A DNA stretch of 64,000 nucleotides from an uncultured Lachnospiraceae bacterium (lineage in GTDB: Bacteria; Bacillota; Clostridia; Lachnospirales; Lachnospiraceae): assembly GCA_902781655.1 (NCBI GenBank), contig CACZJZ010000009.1, positions 1 through 64,000 of the forward strand, read 5' to 3'. Of the stretch, positions 11,356 to 19,446 are shown one piece after another. Numbering within the stretch: position 1 is the stretch's first letter; each line of letters starts with the position of its first letter. Position numbers and translations under genes: made by a program. The notes beneath the pieces were generated by a model. It worked only from the letters and a program-made list of their open reading frames with translations. It did not search any database and had not been told where the DNA came from.

Positions 11356-11361
11356 ATTATA
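11356..11361 (-). promoter_or_regulatory. Possible -10 element of the atp operon
   Basis: TATAAT on the minus strand, about 70 bp upstream of the preferred atpB start. No convincing -35 hexamer stands 16-18 bp before it, so this is a weak call based on the perfect -10 and position. Confidence 0.35.
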
Positions 11362-11523
11362 CACTATCTGGCACAATGAAAACAGCCAAAGCTCAAACAT
11401 TCTTAAAGCCAAATACTTGTGCTTTTAGACAGTGGTATTTATTTTATTGATTTTCAACATATAAGATCCGTATTGATTCTGGTAGAATACCCTTGTGATA
11501 TTTATTTGATAAGGATGCATCAT

Positions 11524-12855
11524 ATGGAAAACGAATTATTTGAAAAAGCGCCGGTCCGCAAAGCCTATTTAAAATTAGCTATGCCCGTGGTCATGGGCAT
11601 GGTGGTCAGCCTTGTCTATAACATGGTCGACACCTGGTTTATTGCCCGAACCGGTGACACCAGTCTGGTGGCCGGCGTCTCCCTGTGCGCTCCCGTCTTT
11701 TCTCTGATGCTGGCCTTCGGAGACATTTTCGGTCTGGGAGCCAGCTCGGTCATCAGCCGTCTGTTCGGAGCCAAAAAGTATGAGGAATCGTCCCATGTGC
11801 ATGCCTTTTCCTTTTACACGGCGCTGGGCTGGAGCCTTGTCTGCGCACTTGTCATGCTTGTCTGTAAAAATCCTATCCTGAGGCTGCTTGGTGCTAAAGA
11901 AGATACGTTTGCCAGCGCCTCCGCTTATTATACCTGGCTGGCCGCCGGAGCCCCCGCCATCATCCTGTCGCTGGTTCCCAACAATACCCTAAGGACGGAA
12001 GGTCTGGCCTTTTCCGCTATGATCGGCACCATCATCGGCTCTGTCTGCAACATCATCCTGGACCCCATCTTTATCTTTTCCCTGGGGCTGGGAGCCGCCG
12101 GGGCCGCAATCGCAACCGTCCTTAGTAACGCGGTGACCGTGATCATTTATATCCTTGTTCTTTTGAAAAAAACTAAGCACCTGTCGATCCGTCTGTCCGA
12201 CTACAGGGCAACCCGTTCGGACATTGGCCAGCTTTTCGCTATCGGTCTGCCGGCCTCCATCACCAACCTGATGCAGAGCTTTGCCATTATGATGACCAAC
12301 CGCTTTCTTCTTCCTTACGGGACAGATAAGATCGCGGCTCTGGGTATTGCTTTGAAAGTGAATATGATCGTAATGCTGGTCATGGTCGGTTTTGCATTCG
12401 GCGGCCAGCCCTTATACGGCTACAGCTACGGGGCAGGCGATAAGGACCGCCTGAAAAAGACACTGCGTTTTGCCATGACGGTAGAGTTGATTTTTTCGGC
12501 TGTTATGGCTGCCCTCTTTATCTGCCTGGCTCCGGGCATCATCCGTATTTTTATCCAGGATCCCGACGTTATTTCCTCCGGAGCTCAGATCCTGAGGGCC
12601 CTTGTCGTTTCCATGCCTCTGATGGGCATCATCCTGGTGCTGACTACCCTCTTCCAGTCCGCCGGTAAAGCCATTCCCGCCTTTATTCTCTCCCTCAGCC
12701 GCCAGGGCCTTGTCCTGCTATTAATGCTGATCCTTTTATCGGCCGTTTTCGGTTATTACGGAGTGATCTATGCACAGGCCGTCTCCGATCTGATCACCTG
12801 CCTGATCGCTATCATCCTGGCAAAGGCCAGTCATGTGGTCAAAAATTCCAAATGA
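11524..12855 (+). CDS. MATE-family multidrug/toxin efflux transporter
   Basis: A protein of 443 residues with twelve membrane segments in two similar halves. The N-terminal part (KAPVRKAYLKLAMPVVMGMVVSLVYNMVDTWFIAR) is the classic start of NorM/DinF-like MATE proteins, and FGLGASSVISRLFGAK and FAFGGQPLYGYSYGAG match the conserved loops of each half. These proteins export cationic drugs in exchange for H+ or Na+. The ATG at 11524 is chosen because TAAGGA precedes it at proper distance; upstream in-frame codons add a sequence unlike the family. It stands alone, divergent from the atp operon. Confidence 0.9.
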   Translation: MENELFEKAPVRKAYLKLAMPVVMGMVVSLVYNMVDTWFIARTGDTSLVAGVSLCAPVFSLMLAFGDIFGLGASSVISRLFGAKKYEESSHVHAFSFYTALGWSLVCALVMLVCKNPILRLLGAKEDTFASASAYYTWLAAGAPAIILSLVPNNTLRTEGLAFSAMIGTIIGSVCNIILDPIFIFSLGLGAAGAAIATVLSNAVTVIIYILVLLKKTKHLSIRLSDYRATRSDIGQLFAIGLPASITNLMQSFAIMMTNRFLLPYGTDKIAALGIALKVNMIVMLVMVGFAFGGQPLYGYSYGAGDKDRLKKTLRFAMTVELIFSAVMAALFICLAPGIIRIFIQDPDVISSGAQILRALVVSMPLMGIILVLTTLFQSAGKAIPAFILSLSRQGLVLLLMLILLSAVFGYYGVIYAQAVSDLITCLIAIILAKASHVVKNSK

Positions 12856-12861
12856 TACAAT

Positions 12862-13220
12862 TTATTCACTATAAAAAAGCATTTGAAAAATAGTATCAGT
12901 CGCTTGAGATACATCCATGTTGCTTGTATTAATCTCGACTTTAGGGGACAAAGGTATCTCATATGGGCTATCCAGTCCAGTAAAATTCGTAATTTTCCCT
13001 TCTCGAGCTTCCTTATATAGTCCTTTGCAATCGCGTTTTTCGCAGATTTCCAAAGGTGTTGAAAGGTATATCTCATAGAAGTGGTCTGCACCAATAATCT
13101 CTTTTGCCACTTCCCTATCAACTTGTAAAGGTGAAATCAGTGCTGCAGCGGCATTCACATTATTATTATTTAGTAACTTGCAAATTTCTGCTACTCTTCG
13201 AATATTTTCTTTTCCTAACC
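12862..13220 (-). pseudogene. cysC: C-terminal fragment of adenylylsulfate kinase
   Basis: The frame ending at 12862 reads ENIRRVAEICKLL, AAALISPLQVDREVAKEI, FYEIYLSTPLEICEKRDCKGLY, GKITNFTGLDSPYEIPLSPKVEI, which is the C-terminal two thirds of CysC (APS kinase, making PAPS). The N-terminal P-loop (GLSGSGKST) is absent, because the sequence upstream switches to an IS30 transposase at about 13,220. The fragment cannot bind ATP and is a remnant. It converges with the MATE gene with only 6 bp between them. Confidence 0.8.
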
Positions 13221-13855
13221 ACGGATTCTCTGCCGGCTTTATGGCCAACGACGGTATCGATCTCCCAGTGCCCGCACTCGGTCCTGAGTGCTGCAACGTT
13301 CGGTCGTTCGTCTATGCTTGTTCCGAGAATTCGCTTATTCTTCCTTGCAGGATGCTTCTTGTGTGCCTTGCTCAAGGCCTCTGGAACATCAAACGGGGTG
13401 AGCGGCAGATTCCCTGCCCACAGCTCATTGTAGAGTGTTTTGGTGCAGGGGATCTGGTCTTTCGAAAACAGTACCTTGCGTATGGCATATCCTACACACG
13501 CATCCAATGACCAATGTTGCTCTTTCATCTTATCGATCATCCACTTGATGAATGGATTGGTCTTCGTGAGTTTGTGTTCCTTATGACATCTGCTGCGGTT
13601 GACTTCATAATTTGCCTGACCTCGCTTAGGCGAATATTCCGGAAAGCGACCACGTTTGCCATTTCGTTCTCCGGTCCCTCTGCGCAGTTCATACATGACC
13701 GTTGAGAGCGAGCAGTCTAACGATAGTGCGATGGCTCTAAGAGAATAGCCCAGCTTATGGAAGACTTTGATGCTGCACCTGTCTTCAAATCTAAGATGCT
13801 GACCTCTTTCGCGATCAGGGGTTAATGTGGTAGAATTTGCTTGATCCATAACCAT
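13220..13855 (-). pseudogene. IS30-family transposase, C-terminally truncated
   Basis: The start (LRFEDRCSIKVFHKLGYSLRAIALSLDCSLSTVMYELRRGT) is the IS30 helix-turn-helix, and residues near 195 (RTECGHWEIDTVVGHKAG) contain the first catalytic Asp of the DDE triad. The reading frame then runs into unrelated DNA, so the second and third acidic residues are lost. The cut coincides with the start of the cysC fragment, so a single deletion removed the end of the transposase together with the beginning of cysC. Confidence 0.85.
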
Positions 13856-13945
13856 CTCCTTGGTGATTTGGTGTGGTAACTTAATTCTACCAAAGGAAAT
13901 CGCTATGGATCACCTTTATTTTTAACTGTTCAATTTCATTTTACA
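13220..13945 (-). mobile_element. IS30-family element remnant
   Basis: Covers the truncated transposase and its upstream end. The stretch at about 13,918-13,945 (TTTTTAACTGTTCAATTTCA, then TTTTACAAT) is in the position of the terminal inverted repeat before the transposase start; the opposite end is deleted. The element can no longer move by itself. Confidence 0.6.
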
Positions 13946-14099
13946 ATCAACCATTGCCAGAACAAATGCATTTCCCTTAATAAAGGATATTCCGATAACC
14001 TGGGAATACGAAGTTCCCTTCGGTGCATTTATCCATGATCCTCCTTCCATACTTTTACAATCATTCATTAACCATATTCTTTCTGTTTTCAACCCTTGA
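13943..14099 (+). pseudogene. C-terminal fragment of an unidentified gene
   Basis: An open frame begins inside the IS30 end and reads ...FPLIKDIPITWEYEVPF, GAFIHDPPSILLQSFINHIL and stops at 14097. It has no start codon of its own, so it is probably the tail of a gene cut by the IS30 insertion. The composition loosely resembles the end of a LysR-type substrate-binding domain, but this is not a firm match. Confidence 0.3.
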
Positions 14100-14114
14100 T
14101 TCCTCTCACCGATT

Positions 14115-14879
14115 ATGCTGACACCTTACAATCAAACGGCTGTTTTTTTCCCTGTTATCAAGAAACTGCTTCCTGCCTATACTGCTTTGGGATACGTGTC
14201 CAGGGAAATGGTCCTTAGGTCTGAGTTTCTGATCTATGAAAATAATTATTCTGTTTTTTATGCACCCCATAATGATGATTATAATCCCTCGGCAGAAATC
14301 ATTATGATCGGGATCACGCCGGGCTGGTCGCAGAGCAAGCTTGCTTACGAAACGGTTCTGTCGCAGCTGCAAGTCGACCCTTCGGCTTCTTATGAAACAT
14401 TATGCCGCCAGGCTAAACTAAGCTCCCGTTTTGCCGGGCAAATGCGAACCAACCTGATCCATATGATCGATCAGCTGCCTCTTGCCGAGCGGCTATCCAT
14501 ACCAGAAGTCTCTTGGCTGTTCCGCACAGACTGCCCTCTTCTCCACACCACCTCATTGATCAAGTATCCCGTCTTTCTTCACAAGGGTGGGTCCTTTGTT
14601 AATTACAGCGGTTACAGTCCATCTCTATTAACCGATGATTATCTACAGCATTTCATCTGCCAAAGCCTTTCTTCCGAACTGGCGATGATCCCACACATCA
14701 AAATGATCATCCCCCTGGGTAACATAGTCGAAAGGGCTTTGCTGACCTTGTTTCCGGAGTATTCCGATAGGGTCCTTTGCGGACTTCCTCATCCGTCCGG
14801 TCTGAACGCTCACAGGATCTCTGCATTTGAGCATCAAAAAGCGGACCTGATCCAACAGGTCCGCCGCATATTGAATTGA
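14115..14879 (+). CDS. Uracil-DNA glycosylase-superfamily protein
   Basis: A 254-residue soluble protein. EIIMIGITPGWSQ near residue 60 resembles motif 1 of UDG-like enzymes (GxxPG), and LCGLPHPSGLNAHR near residue 222 resembles the closing HPS motif. Between them lies IPLGNIVERALL, the usual strand-helix before it. The Asp or Asn used for base excision in classical families is not obvious after GITPG, so it may be a divergent or non-excising member. It stands alone between an IS30 remnant and a tRNA-like locus; it is too long for a minimal UDG and has extra helices at residues 95-140. Confidence 0.5.
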   Translation: MLTPYNQTAVFFPVIKKLLPAYTALGYVSREMVLRSEFLIYENNYSVFYAPHNDDYNPSAEIIMIGITPGWSQSKLAYETVLSQLQVDPSASYETLCRQAKLSSRFAGQMRTNLIHMIDQLPLAERLSIPEVSWLFRTDCPLLHTTSLIKYPVFLHKGGSFVNYSGYSPSLLTDDYLQHFICQSLSSELAMIPHIKMIIPLGNIVERALLTLFPEYSDRVLCGLPHPSGLNAHRISAFEHQKADLIQQVRRILN

Positions 14880-14983
14880 ACAAATCATAAGCCATGCTGT
14901 CACCATATCGATGTCAGCAGGGCTCTTTTATGATCGATGCAAAGCTGTCTATTCAGACGCGATAAATTTTTTGCAACAAAAAA

Positions 14984-15085
14984 TGGAGCATATGGGATTC
15001 GAACCCATGACCTCCTGAATGCCATTCAGACGCGCTCCCGAGTGATCGGTTAAGCACCCCCACAGGCATCTGGGGCCATATCTCC
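14984..15085 (-). tRNA. tRNA-Ala(GGC)-like locus with aberrant 5' half
   Basis: The 3' half is canonical: anticodon arm TCTGA-ATGGCAT-TCAGG with anticodon GGC at 15021-15023, variable loop, T arm ATGGG-TTCGAAT-CCCAT and 3' acceptor strand ATGCTCC plus A. The 5' end begins GGAGATATGG, one base short of the complement of the 3' acceptor strand. Instead of a normal D arm there are about 45 bases with two extra hairpins (CCCC/GGGG and GTGCT/AGCGC). The whole is 102 nt, too long for tRNA-Ala. It is either a tRNA rearranged by insertion in the D region or a pseudogene. A T6 run follows directly. Confidence 0.45.
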
Positions 15086-15165
15086 ATCAGAATCCACCCA
15101 CACGCATTTCTGCGATTATTTTAGCGTGTTTTGGAACTGTTGTCAATTAGAGAGGCTGAATGAGC

Positions 15166-15188
15166 GCACTGTCAGGCAGTGCTTTTTT
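15166..15188 (+). terminator. Intrinsic terminator
   Basis: GCACTG-TCAGG-CAGTGC followed by TTTTTT. The orientation stops plus-strand transcription just before the 3' end of the convergent serine recombinase gene. Confidence 0.65.
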
Positions 15189-16852
15189 CATGAAACAATG
15201 TCCTGTGCTGCATACTCAACTTCTGTTTCCAATCCGAGTTCGAACTGTGCGAAGCTCATGTTGAACTCGATGTGCAGGCGATAATCGGAGTACACATCCA
15301 CTCTCTTGATGATGTATCCTGCGATCATCTTCTTCACATCCATGTCGCTGCCATCGAACATCTCGGACCATTCCATGATGCGGCGGTAATCCGCTTTGAT
15401 GGCTTCGATGCGCTGATTGCTTTTCTCGACTTCCTCATTGAGTTCAGTCAATTGAGCATTGGCATCCAGCATCCTGGTACGGGCATTGTTGACCAGCTCC
15501 GACAGGACATCCATCGGGAATGCACTTTCGCCCTGTACGGCTTTGATAACCTCCAGCTTCAGGGATTCATATTCCTTCGTTGCCTTGGCGGATTCCGCTT
15601 TGGCGTCCGAAAGGCGTTTCTTGAGGCTGACCATAGCGCTGCGGTGGGTACGGGAAATGATCTCGTTTTCCTCTACAGAACGCATCCGGTCGAATACCTG
15701 ATGGAGAATGTCGGTGACCATCTTGTCCAGAATGTGCATGGTGTAGCCAGTCTGCCCATCGCAGTTACTGCGCTTGCGGGTCTTGTTGTAGCACACATAG
15801 CGGATGCGCTTGCGGCCAACCTTTTCACCGGCAGCGTTGATCCGAGTTGTCCCATTGGTGGTCAGCGTCAGACGCCCGCCACAGTGGCCACAGAACACAT
15901 TGCCGGACAGTAGGGACTGCCCCCTGGTGTTGCGGGGCATGGTTCGCAGTGCATTGCATTCATTGGCACGCTCGGCCATGAGCTTCTGCGCCAGCGCGAA
16001 GTTCTCCGGTGAGATAATCTGCAAATCAGGGAATGCTTTAGACTGTGTACTGCCGCTCCGAAGCACTCCGGTGTACATGATATTATGCAGAATGTGACCG
16101 ACGGTAGCTTCATGCCAGTTCTTCCCGTCACGGGTCTTGATGCCCATCTCAGACAGAAAGTTGGCGATTTTGAATCTGCCGTAGCCAGAGCCGACACACA
16201 GGTCGAACATCATGCGCACGACCTTTGCCTCGTCGGGATTGATCTCCAGTTTGAAGACCTCATGCTTGCGCTTGTTGTATGTGCCGCTGGGTACCAGGTC
16301 ATAGCCGTAAGGGGCGGAACCGCCACGGAAGCGGCCTTCCTGTACCATCTGCCCGAGGGCAGCCTTGGTACGCATGGAGGTTTTCTGGCTTTCGCCGTCT
16401 GCCTGCCAGAAGCGGATGTAGTTGGTGAGACGGTCGACATGCGTGTCGATTCGCTGTTCACCTTCGTTGACGCTCCAGACCTGAATGCCGTGGTTGATGA
16501 GCCATTCGACCACGAATGGCGTTTCTTCGGCTCGTCTGCCAATACGGTCGAACATGAACACCAATAGGATATCAAATTTATCCTGCTCGGCATATTCCTT
16601 GATGAGTTGAATTTTATCACGGTCATTGGCGCTGACCTTGAAGCCCGACACGCCGTTTTCCTGTTCCTCATACACGATGGTCCAGCCCATCCGCTCTGCG
16701 AACTCACGGCAGGCTTTTCTCTGCACGGGGATGTCAGCTTGATTCTGGTCATCGTGGTCGACCTGCTTGGTGGTGGAGACGCGGTACAGACAGCATACTC
16801 TGTTCTGGATGCTGAGTACATTTTGATAAGAACAACAAACTCTTTCAGCCAT
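15188..16852 (-). CDS. Large serine recombinase
   Basis: A 554-residue site-specific recombinase. The resolvase domain starts at about residue 19 with CCLYRVSTTKQ, placing the catalytic Ser at about 26, and holds FDILLVFMFDRIGRR with the conserved Arg. A recombinase domain follows (APYGYDL near residue 183), then a zinc-ribbon (CGHCGGRL near residue 323 with CYNK...NCDG), a long coiled coil (about 405-490) and a C-terminal segment. This is the architecture of phage and ICE integrases of the TnpX/phiC31 class, which integrate with no host factor. Start ATG is preceded by GAGGAAGGA. It probably moved accessory part 1 of the window. Confidence 0.9.
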   Translation of the reverse strand: MAERVCCSYQNVLSIQNRVCCLYRVSTTKQVDHDDQNQADIPVQRKACREFAERMGWTIVYEEQENGVSGFKVSANDRDKIQLIKEYAEQDKFDILLVFMFDRIGRRAEETPFVVEWLINHGIQVWSVNEGEQRIDTHVDRLTNYIRFWQADGESQKTSMRTKAALGQMVQEGRFRGGSAPYGYDLVPSGTYNKRKHEVFKLEINPDEAKVVRMMFDLCVGSGYGRFKIANFLSEMGIKTRDGKNWHEATVGHILHNIMYTGVLRSGSTQSKAFPDLQIISPENFALAQKLMAERANECNALRTMPRNTRGQSLLSGNVFCGHCGGRLTLTTNGTTRINAAGEKVGRKRIRYVCYNKTRKRSNCDGQTGYTMHILDKMVTDILHQVFDRMRSVEENEIISRTHRSAMVSLKKRLSDAKAESAKATKEYESLKLEVIKAVQGESAFPMDVLSELVNNARTRMLDANAQLTELNEEVEKSNQRIEAIKADYRRIMEWSEMFDGSDMDVKKMIAGYIIKRVDVYSDYRLHIEFNMSFAQFELGLETEVEYAAQDIVS

Positions 16853-17086
16853 AATGTATCCTTCCTCTCAATGAATGATTTAGAAATGTGAGAGGTTCAG
16901 ATACACCTTTTCATGTATTCACTTTTCAAAGTACACAGCATTCTGCCACCTTGATTATCTCACATTTCAGGTTGAATAGCTATCAAAACCTCGAAATATA
17001 AGCAACAAAGAAACGGCCTCCGATCCGGTAAAATCGCGCTTGAGTAAAAGACTTTTTGCCCAAGCGCCAGCTTGCCGAGAATAGAA
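16853..17086. other. Upstream region of the serine recombinase with an inverted repeat
   Basis: GAAATGTGAGA at 16883-16893 and TCTCACATTTC at 16958-16968 are perfect 11-bp inverted copies 64 bp apart, directly upstream of the recombinase gene. They may be sites for the recombinase or its regulator. No coding sequence is seen in the rest. Confidence 0.45.
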
Positions 17087-17120
17087 AGCAGGCCGCAGCT
17101 TTAAACTGCAGCCTGCTCGT
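17087..17120 (-). terminator. Probable intrinsic terminator of the 19.2-17.1 kb operon
   Basis: AGCAGGC-C-GCAG pairs across a short loop with CTGC-A-GCCTGCT. On the minus strand it is followed by TTTCTATTC, a weak U tract. It lies 16 bp after the stop of the gene at 17136. Confidence 0.55.
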
Positions 17121-17135
17121 AATGACAAAAGAATT

Positions 17136-17381
17136 TTATTTTTCCTGCTCTAACCGATGGAGTTCTGCGTGGGCTTTTTCAAGTTCTTCTTCCAATTCAG
17201 CAATGCGCTTCTGATCTCGACGAAATATCTCACGATTTATTTCGTCCGATTTCTGATATATCATAACCATGAGCATCAGAGCCGGACGCACATCCTCGTC
17301 AGGGATTTTGACGACAGCTGCGCCAACAGCCTCTTGGCCGCGATTCTTTACCAACTGCTCCAAATCATCTCTGGTAACCAT
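17136..17381 (-). CDS. Small coiled-coil protein of unknown function
   Basis: An 81-residue protein beginning MVTRDDLEQLVKNRGQEAVGAAVV. GGAGG lies nine bases before the ATG. A longer in-frame start exists upstream but would overlap the zinc-ribbon gene and is not preferred. The second half (about residues 45-81) is strongly charged and heptad-like (RRDQKRIAELEEELEKAHAELHRLEQEK), a likely coiled coil. It ends a four-gene cluster with an XRE regulator and an AlbA_2-type protein. No known function. Confidence 0.6.
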   Translation of the reverse strand: MVTRDDLEQLVKNRGQEAVGAAVVKIPDEDVRPALMLMVMIYQKSDEINREIFRRDQKRIAELEEELEKAHAELHRLEQEK

Positions 17382-17403
17382 TTTGTTTTTCCTCCGCAGT
17401 TTC

Positions 17404-17568
17404 TCAATTCCACTTCTCGGTGTGCTTTTGACGATCCAGATATTCCTTTGATTCTTGCTCATCGGCAGGCCGCACTCGCTTTTTGCCGCAGTCCGGGCAT
17501 TGGTCGCATCCGGTTTCCGCTTCGAAGGTATAGTGGCAGGCGTCACAGGTATAGATTTCTTTGCTCAT
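17404..17568 (-). CDS. 54-residue zinc-ribbon (rubredoxin-like) protein
   Basis: Reads MSKEIYTCDACHYTFE and then CDQCPDCGKKRVRPADE, giving two Cys-x2-Cys knuckles in 54 residues, the pattern of small zinc ribbons such as rubredoxin-type or FmdB-type proteins. Its ATG overlaps the stop of the preceding gene (ATGA) and uses GGAG inside that gene's last codons, so translation is coupled. Too short to appear as an obvious gene by length alone, but the start, ribosome site and cysteine pattern all agree. Role unknown; a DNA- or protein-binding accessory to its neighbours is possible. Confidence 0.65.
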   Translation of the reverse strand: MSKEIYTCDACHYTFEAETGCDQCPDCGKKRVRPADEQESKEYLDRQKHTEKWN

Positions 17569-18959
17569 CGTACTTCTCCTGTGGTATGACGGACTGCAAT
17601 ATATTTCTGATTCCGGCTATTGGGCTTATCAGGAACTGTCAACTGGAGTTCTCCTGTCTCCAACATCGGCTTCAGATATGCTTTCAGAAAATGTGCTTTG
17701 TTTTTCATTCCGCAGGCTTGCATCAACTGTTCGCGCGTCTGAGGGGCATTGAGGCACAGAGAAACAATCTTACTCCGAATATCTTTATCTGGAGTGTTGA
17801 CTGGTATGGTAACTGGAGTGGTATCCGTTCCAGTCGTGTCAAAATTCTCGTCGGACCGATAGAAAACAACCACGAATCCGGACTTCAAAACCTCAAATTT
17901 ATATTTGCATCCAGCAGCGTCACACGCATCAGCAATACGCTTCAGTCCAGTACCAAAGCTCTCAACATTCTTGGAGTAATAAAGTGTCTGTGCAATCAGC
18001 GGGTTCCTGCGGATAGGGCGCTCTCGACCAGAGATGAAGTCCTCCGGCTCATAGCCTGCCGGAAAAGTACCGGGGTTATAAATCTCAACTCGGTCCTTGT
18101 ATATGGAAACCTCGTTGTTCTGTCCGGTTCCGTATTCCTTGTGGCAAAACGAATTGATCAGCGCTTCACGGACGGCATCCACAGGAATTTCTGGGATTTC
18201 TTTGCGTTGCAAAGATCCAAACTCTACCCGCCAGCGGATATTTTTGAAAATATACTTTTCGGCACGGTCAACGAGTTCGAAGATCGTTCCATGCTCGCGC
18301 TGAATATCCAAAAATGTGAGCCGCTCCGTTCCGGCGAATACCGCCATTTGCAGGTCATTGTAAGGTGTCTCACCGAACAGGACCATGCCTGCGTTCAGCA
18401 GGTAGCTTCCCGCAGTCAAGCTCAACTTACCCAGCACCGTATCCCTGTCGGAATAATCAAAGCTGATTCTGCCGAACTCTTGACCGCGGTGGATATACTC
18501 TTTGAGAGAGTTCTCGTCCACCGAGCTTGTCAAGCACTCAGAAACTTTGCGTTCCCATACACCTTCGCTGCTTTGCCGCTCCATAATGTAGTCGGTCAAT
18601 TCCTGCTGGGACATTACCTTATCTTCATCCGCGACACGGATTCTGGCCACATTATAGGCAAAGTATGGTGTGTTGTGCCCTTCAAAGCTGACATGGATAC
18701 AATCCTTATCATCAATATGGACTACTGCAATTTCCGGGTAAATTCTCGGCTCGATATGGTTTGCAATCTCCTGACTGATATCCCGTAGGGTCTTTTCGGA
18801 AATTTGCTGTCCAATAGGCGTCCCATCTGGTTTTATCCCGAAATAGAGTTCGCCTTTCTGATGTTTGTTCAGGATGGCAGCAATTGATACGACGCCTTCC
18901 TTCAGTTCTCCAGTAGTCTTTTTAAATTCTAAGGTTTCGGTTTCGTGTCCGAGATTCAA
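17565..18959 (-). CDS. AlbA_2 / Schlafen-like regulator with HATPase-type domain
   Basis: A 464-residue protein. The start (ETETLEFKKTTGELKEGVVSIAAILNKHQKGELYFGI) is the AlbA_2 (Schlafen AAA_4-type) domain. The middle (VDAVREALINSFCHKEY..., KDRVEIYNPGTFPAGYEPED, RNPLIAQTLYYSKNVESFGTGLKRI) is the conserved histidine-kinase-like ATPase part of this group (COG2865). The C-terminus (about 395-464) has a winged-helix look (TREQLMQACGMKNKAHFLKAYLKPML). Such proteins are usually described as putative transcriptional regulators and are common in mobile elements. It overlaps the XRE gene upstream by 4 bp and the zinc-ribbon gene downstream by 4 bp. Confidence 0.8.
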   Translation of the reverse strand: MNLGHETETLEFKKTTGELKEGVVSIAAILNKHQKGELYFGIKPDGTPIGQQISEKTLRDISQEIANHIEPRIYPEIAVVHIDDKDCIHVSFEGHNTPYFAYNVARIRVADEDKVMSQQELTDYIMERQSSEGVWERKVSECLTSSVDENSLKEYIHRGQEFGRISFDYSDRDTVLGKLSLTAGSYLLNAGMVLFGETPYNDLQMAVFAGTERLTFLDIQREHGTIFELVDRAEKYIFKNIRWRVEFGSLQRKEIPEIPVDAVREALINSFCHKEYGTGQNNEVSIYKDRVEIYNPGTFPAGYEPEDFISGRERPIRRNPLIAQTLYYSKNVESFGTGLKRIADACDAAGCKYKFEVLKSGFVVVFYRSDENFDTTGTDTTPVTIPVNTPDKDIRSKIVSLCLNAPQTREQLMQACGMKNKAHFLKAYLKPMLETGELQLTVPDKPNSRNQKYIAVRHTTGEVR

Positions 18960-19183
18960 TTTTGCTCACCCCTCTCAACACTTTTCAATGTGTCAAATGC
19001 AAAAGCGATATTCTTGGATTTGCAAAAGTCCCGAATCACAAACAGTGTCATTTTATTCGGCTCGGTTCTTCCGTTCTCCCAGCGATTGACGGTCGCAACA
19101 CTTATATTCAGCTGTTCCGCAAGTTCCTTCTGCGAAATGCGCAGTTCACTGCGAAGCTGAATAATAGAGTCTGCAAAAGTCAC
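18956..19183 (-). CDS. XRE-family helix-turn-helix regulator
   Basis: A 75-residue protein that is almost only a Cro/CI-type HTH: IIQLRSELRISQKELAEQLNISVATVNRWENGRTEPN (about residues 8-44). It is the first gene of the coupled set ending at 17136, so it probably controls that operon. Start is supported by the fit of the HTH at the N-terminus and by overlap (ATGA) with the next gene. Confidence 0.85.
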   Translation of the reverse strand: MTFADSIIQLRSELRISQKELAEQLNISVATVNRWENGRTEPNKMTLFVIRDFCKSKNIAFAFDTLKSVERGEQN

Positions 19184-19263
19184 TGGTCATCACGCCCCTT
19201 TTGCATAGTATAACACATGATAAGCGTTTTTACAACGAAGAGAAGCATTTCCGAACCACTCTT

Positions 19264-19446
19264 TTATGCAGGCTGTTCCTCACTGCACAGCCCGTTCTTT
19301 CGGATATATGCGTCCAGCAGGGTGTTGCGTACCAGAGCAGAGAGGGTCGGATTGGCCTCCTGAGCAAAGCTGATCGTTACCTTATGACCCTCAATGGTCA
19401 TCTGGATCTGCCTGGTGTTTTTCTTCTCTGTACTCTGATTTACCAT
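19264..19446 (-). CDS. Small protein downstream of mazF-like toxin
   Basis: A 60-residue protein starting MVNQSTEKKNTRQIQMTIEGHKVTISF and ending in a short helical region (ALVRNTLLDAYIRKNGL). It overlaps the end of the MazF-like gene by 56 bp in another frame, with GAGG and AGCGAGGAAGC-type purine DNA before the ATG. Small proteins of this look are common in Clostridia mobile elements, but I do not recognise a function. It could be an antitoxin placed after its toxin, which is speculation from gene order. Confidence 0.6.
   Translation of the reverse strand: MVNQSTEKKNTRQIQMTIEGHKVTISFAQEANPTLSALVRNTLLDAYIRKNGLCSEEQPA

Noticed and set aside
14984-15085. tRNA-Sec or type II (Ser/Leu) tRNA
   Set aside because: Length would fit, but no fold gives a proper 7-base anticodon loop with UCA or a Ser/Leu anticodon, while the GGC anticodon arm and T arm of tRNA-Ala are perfect.
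17136-17546. 136-residue form of the coiled-coil protein
   Set aside because: It would cover the zinc-ribbon gene in another frame; the ATG at 17381 with GGAGG is better.
17157-18788. 543-codon plus-strand frame opposite the AlbA_2-type gene
   Set aside because: Covers several coupled minus-strand genes with good ribosome sites and known domains; no domain of its own.
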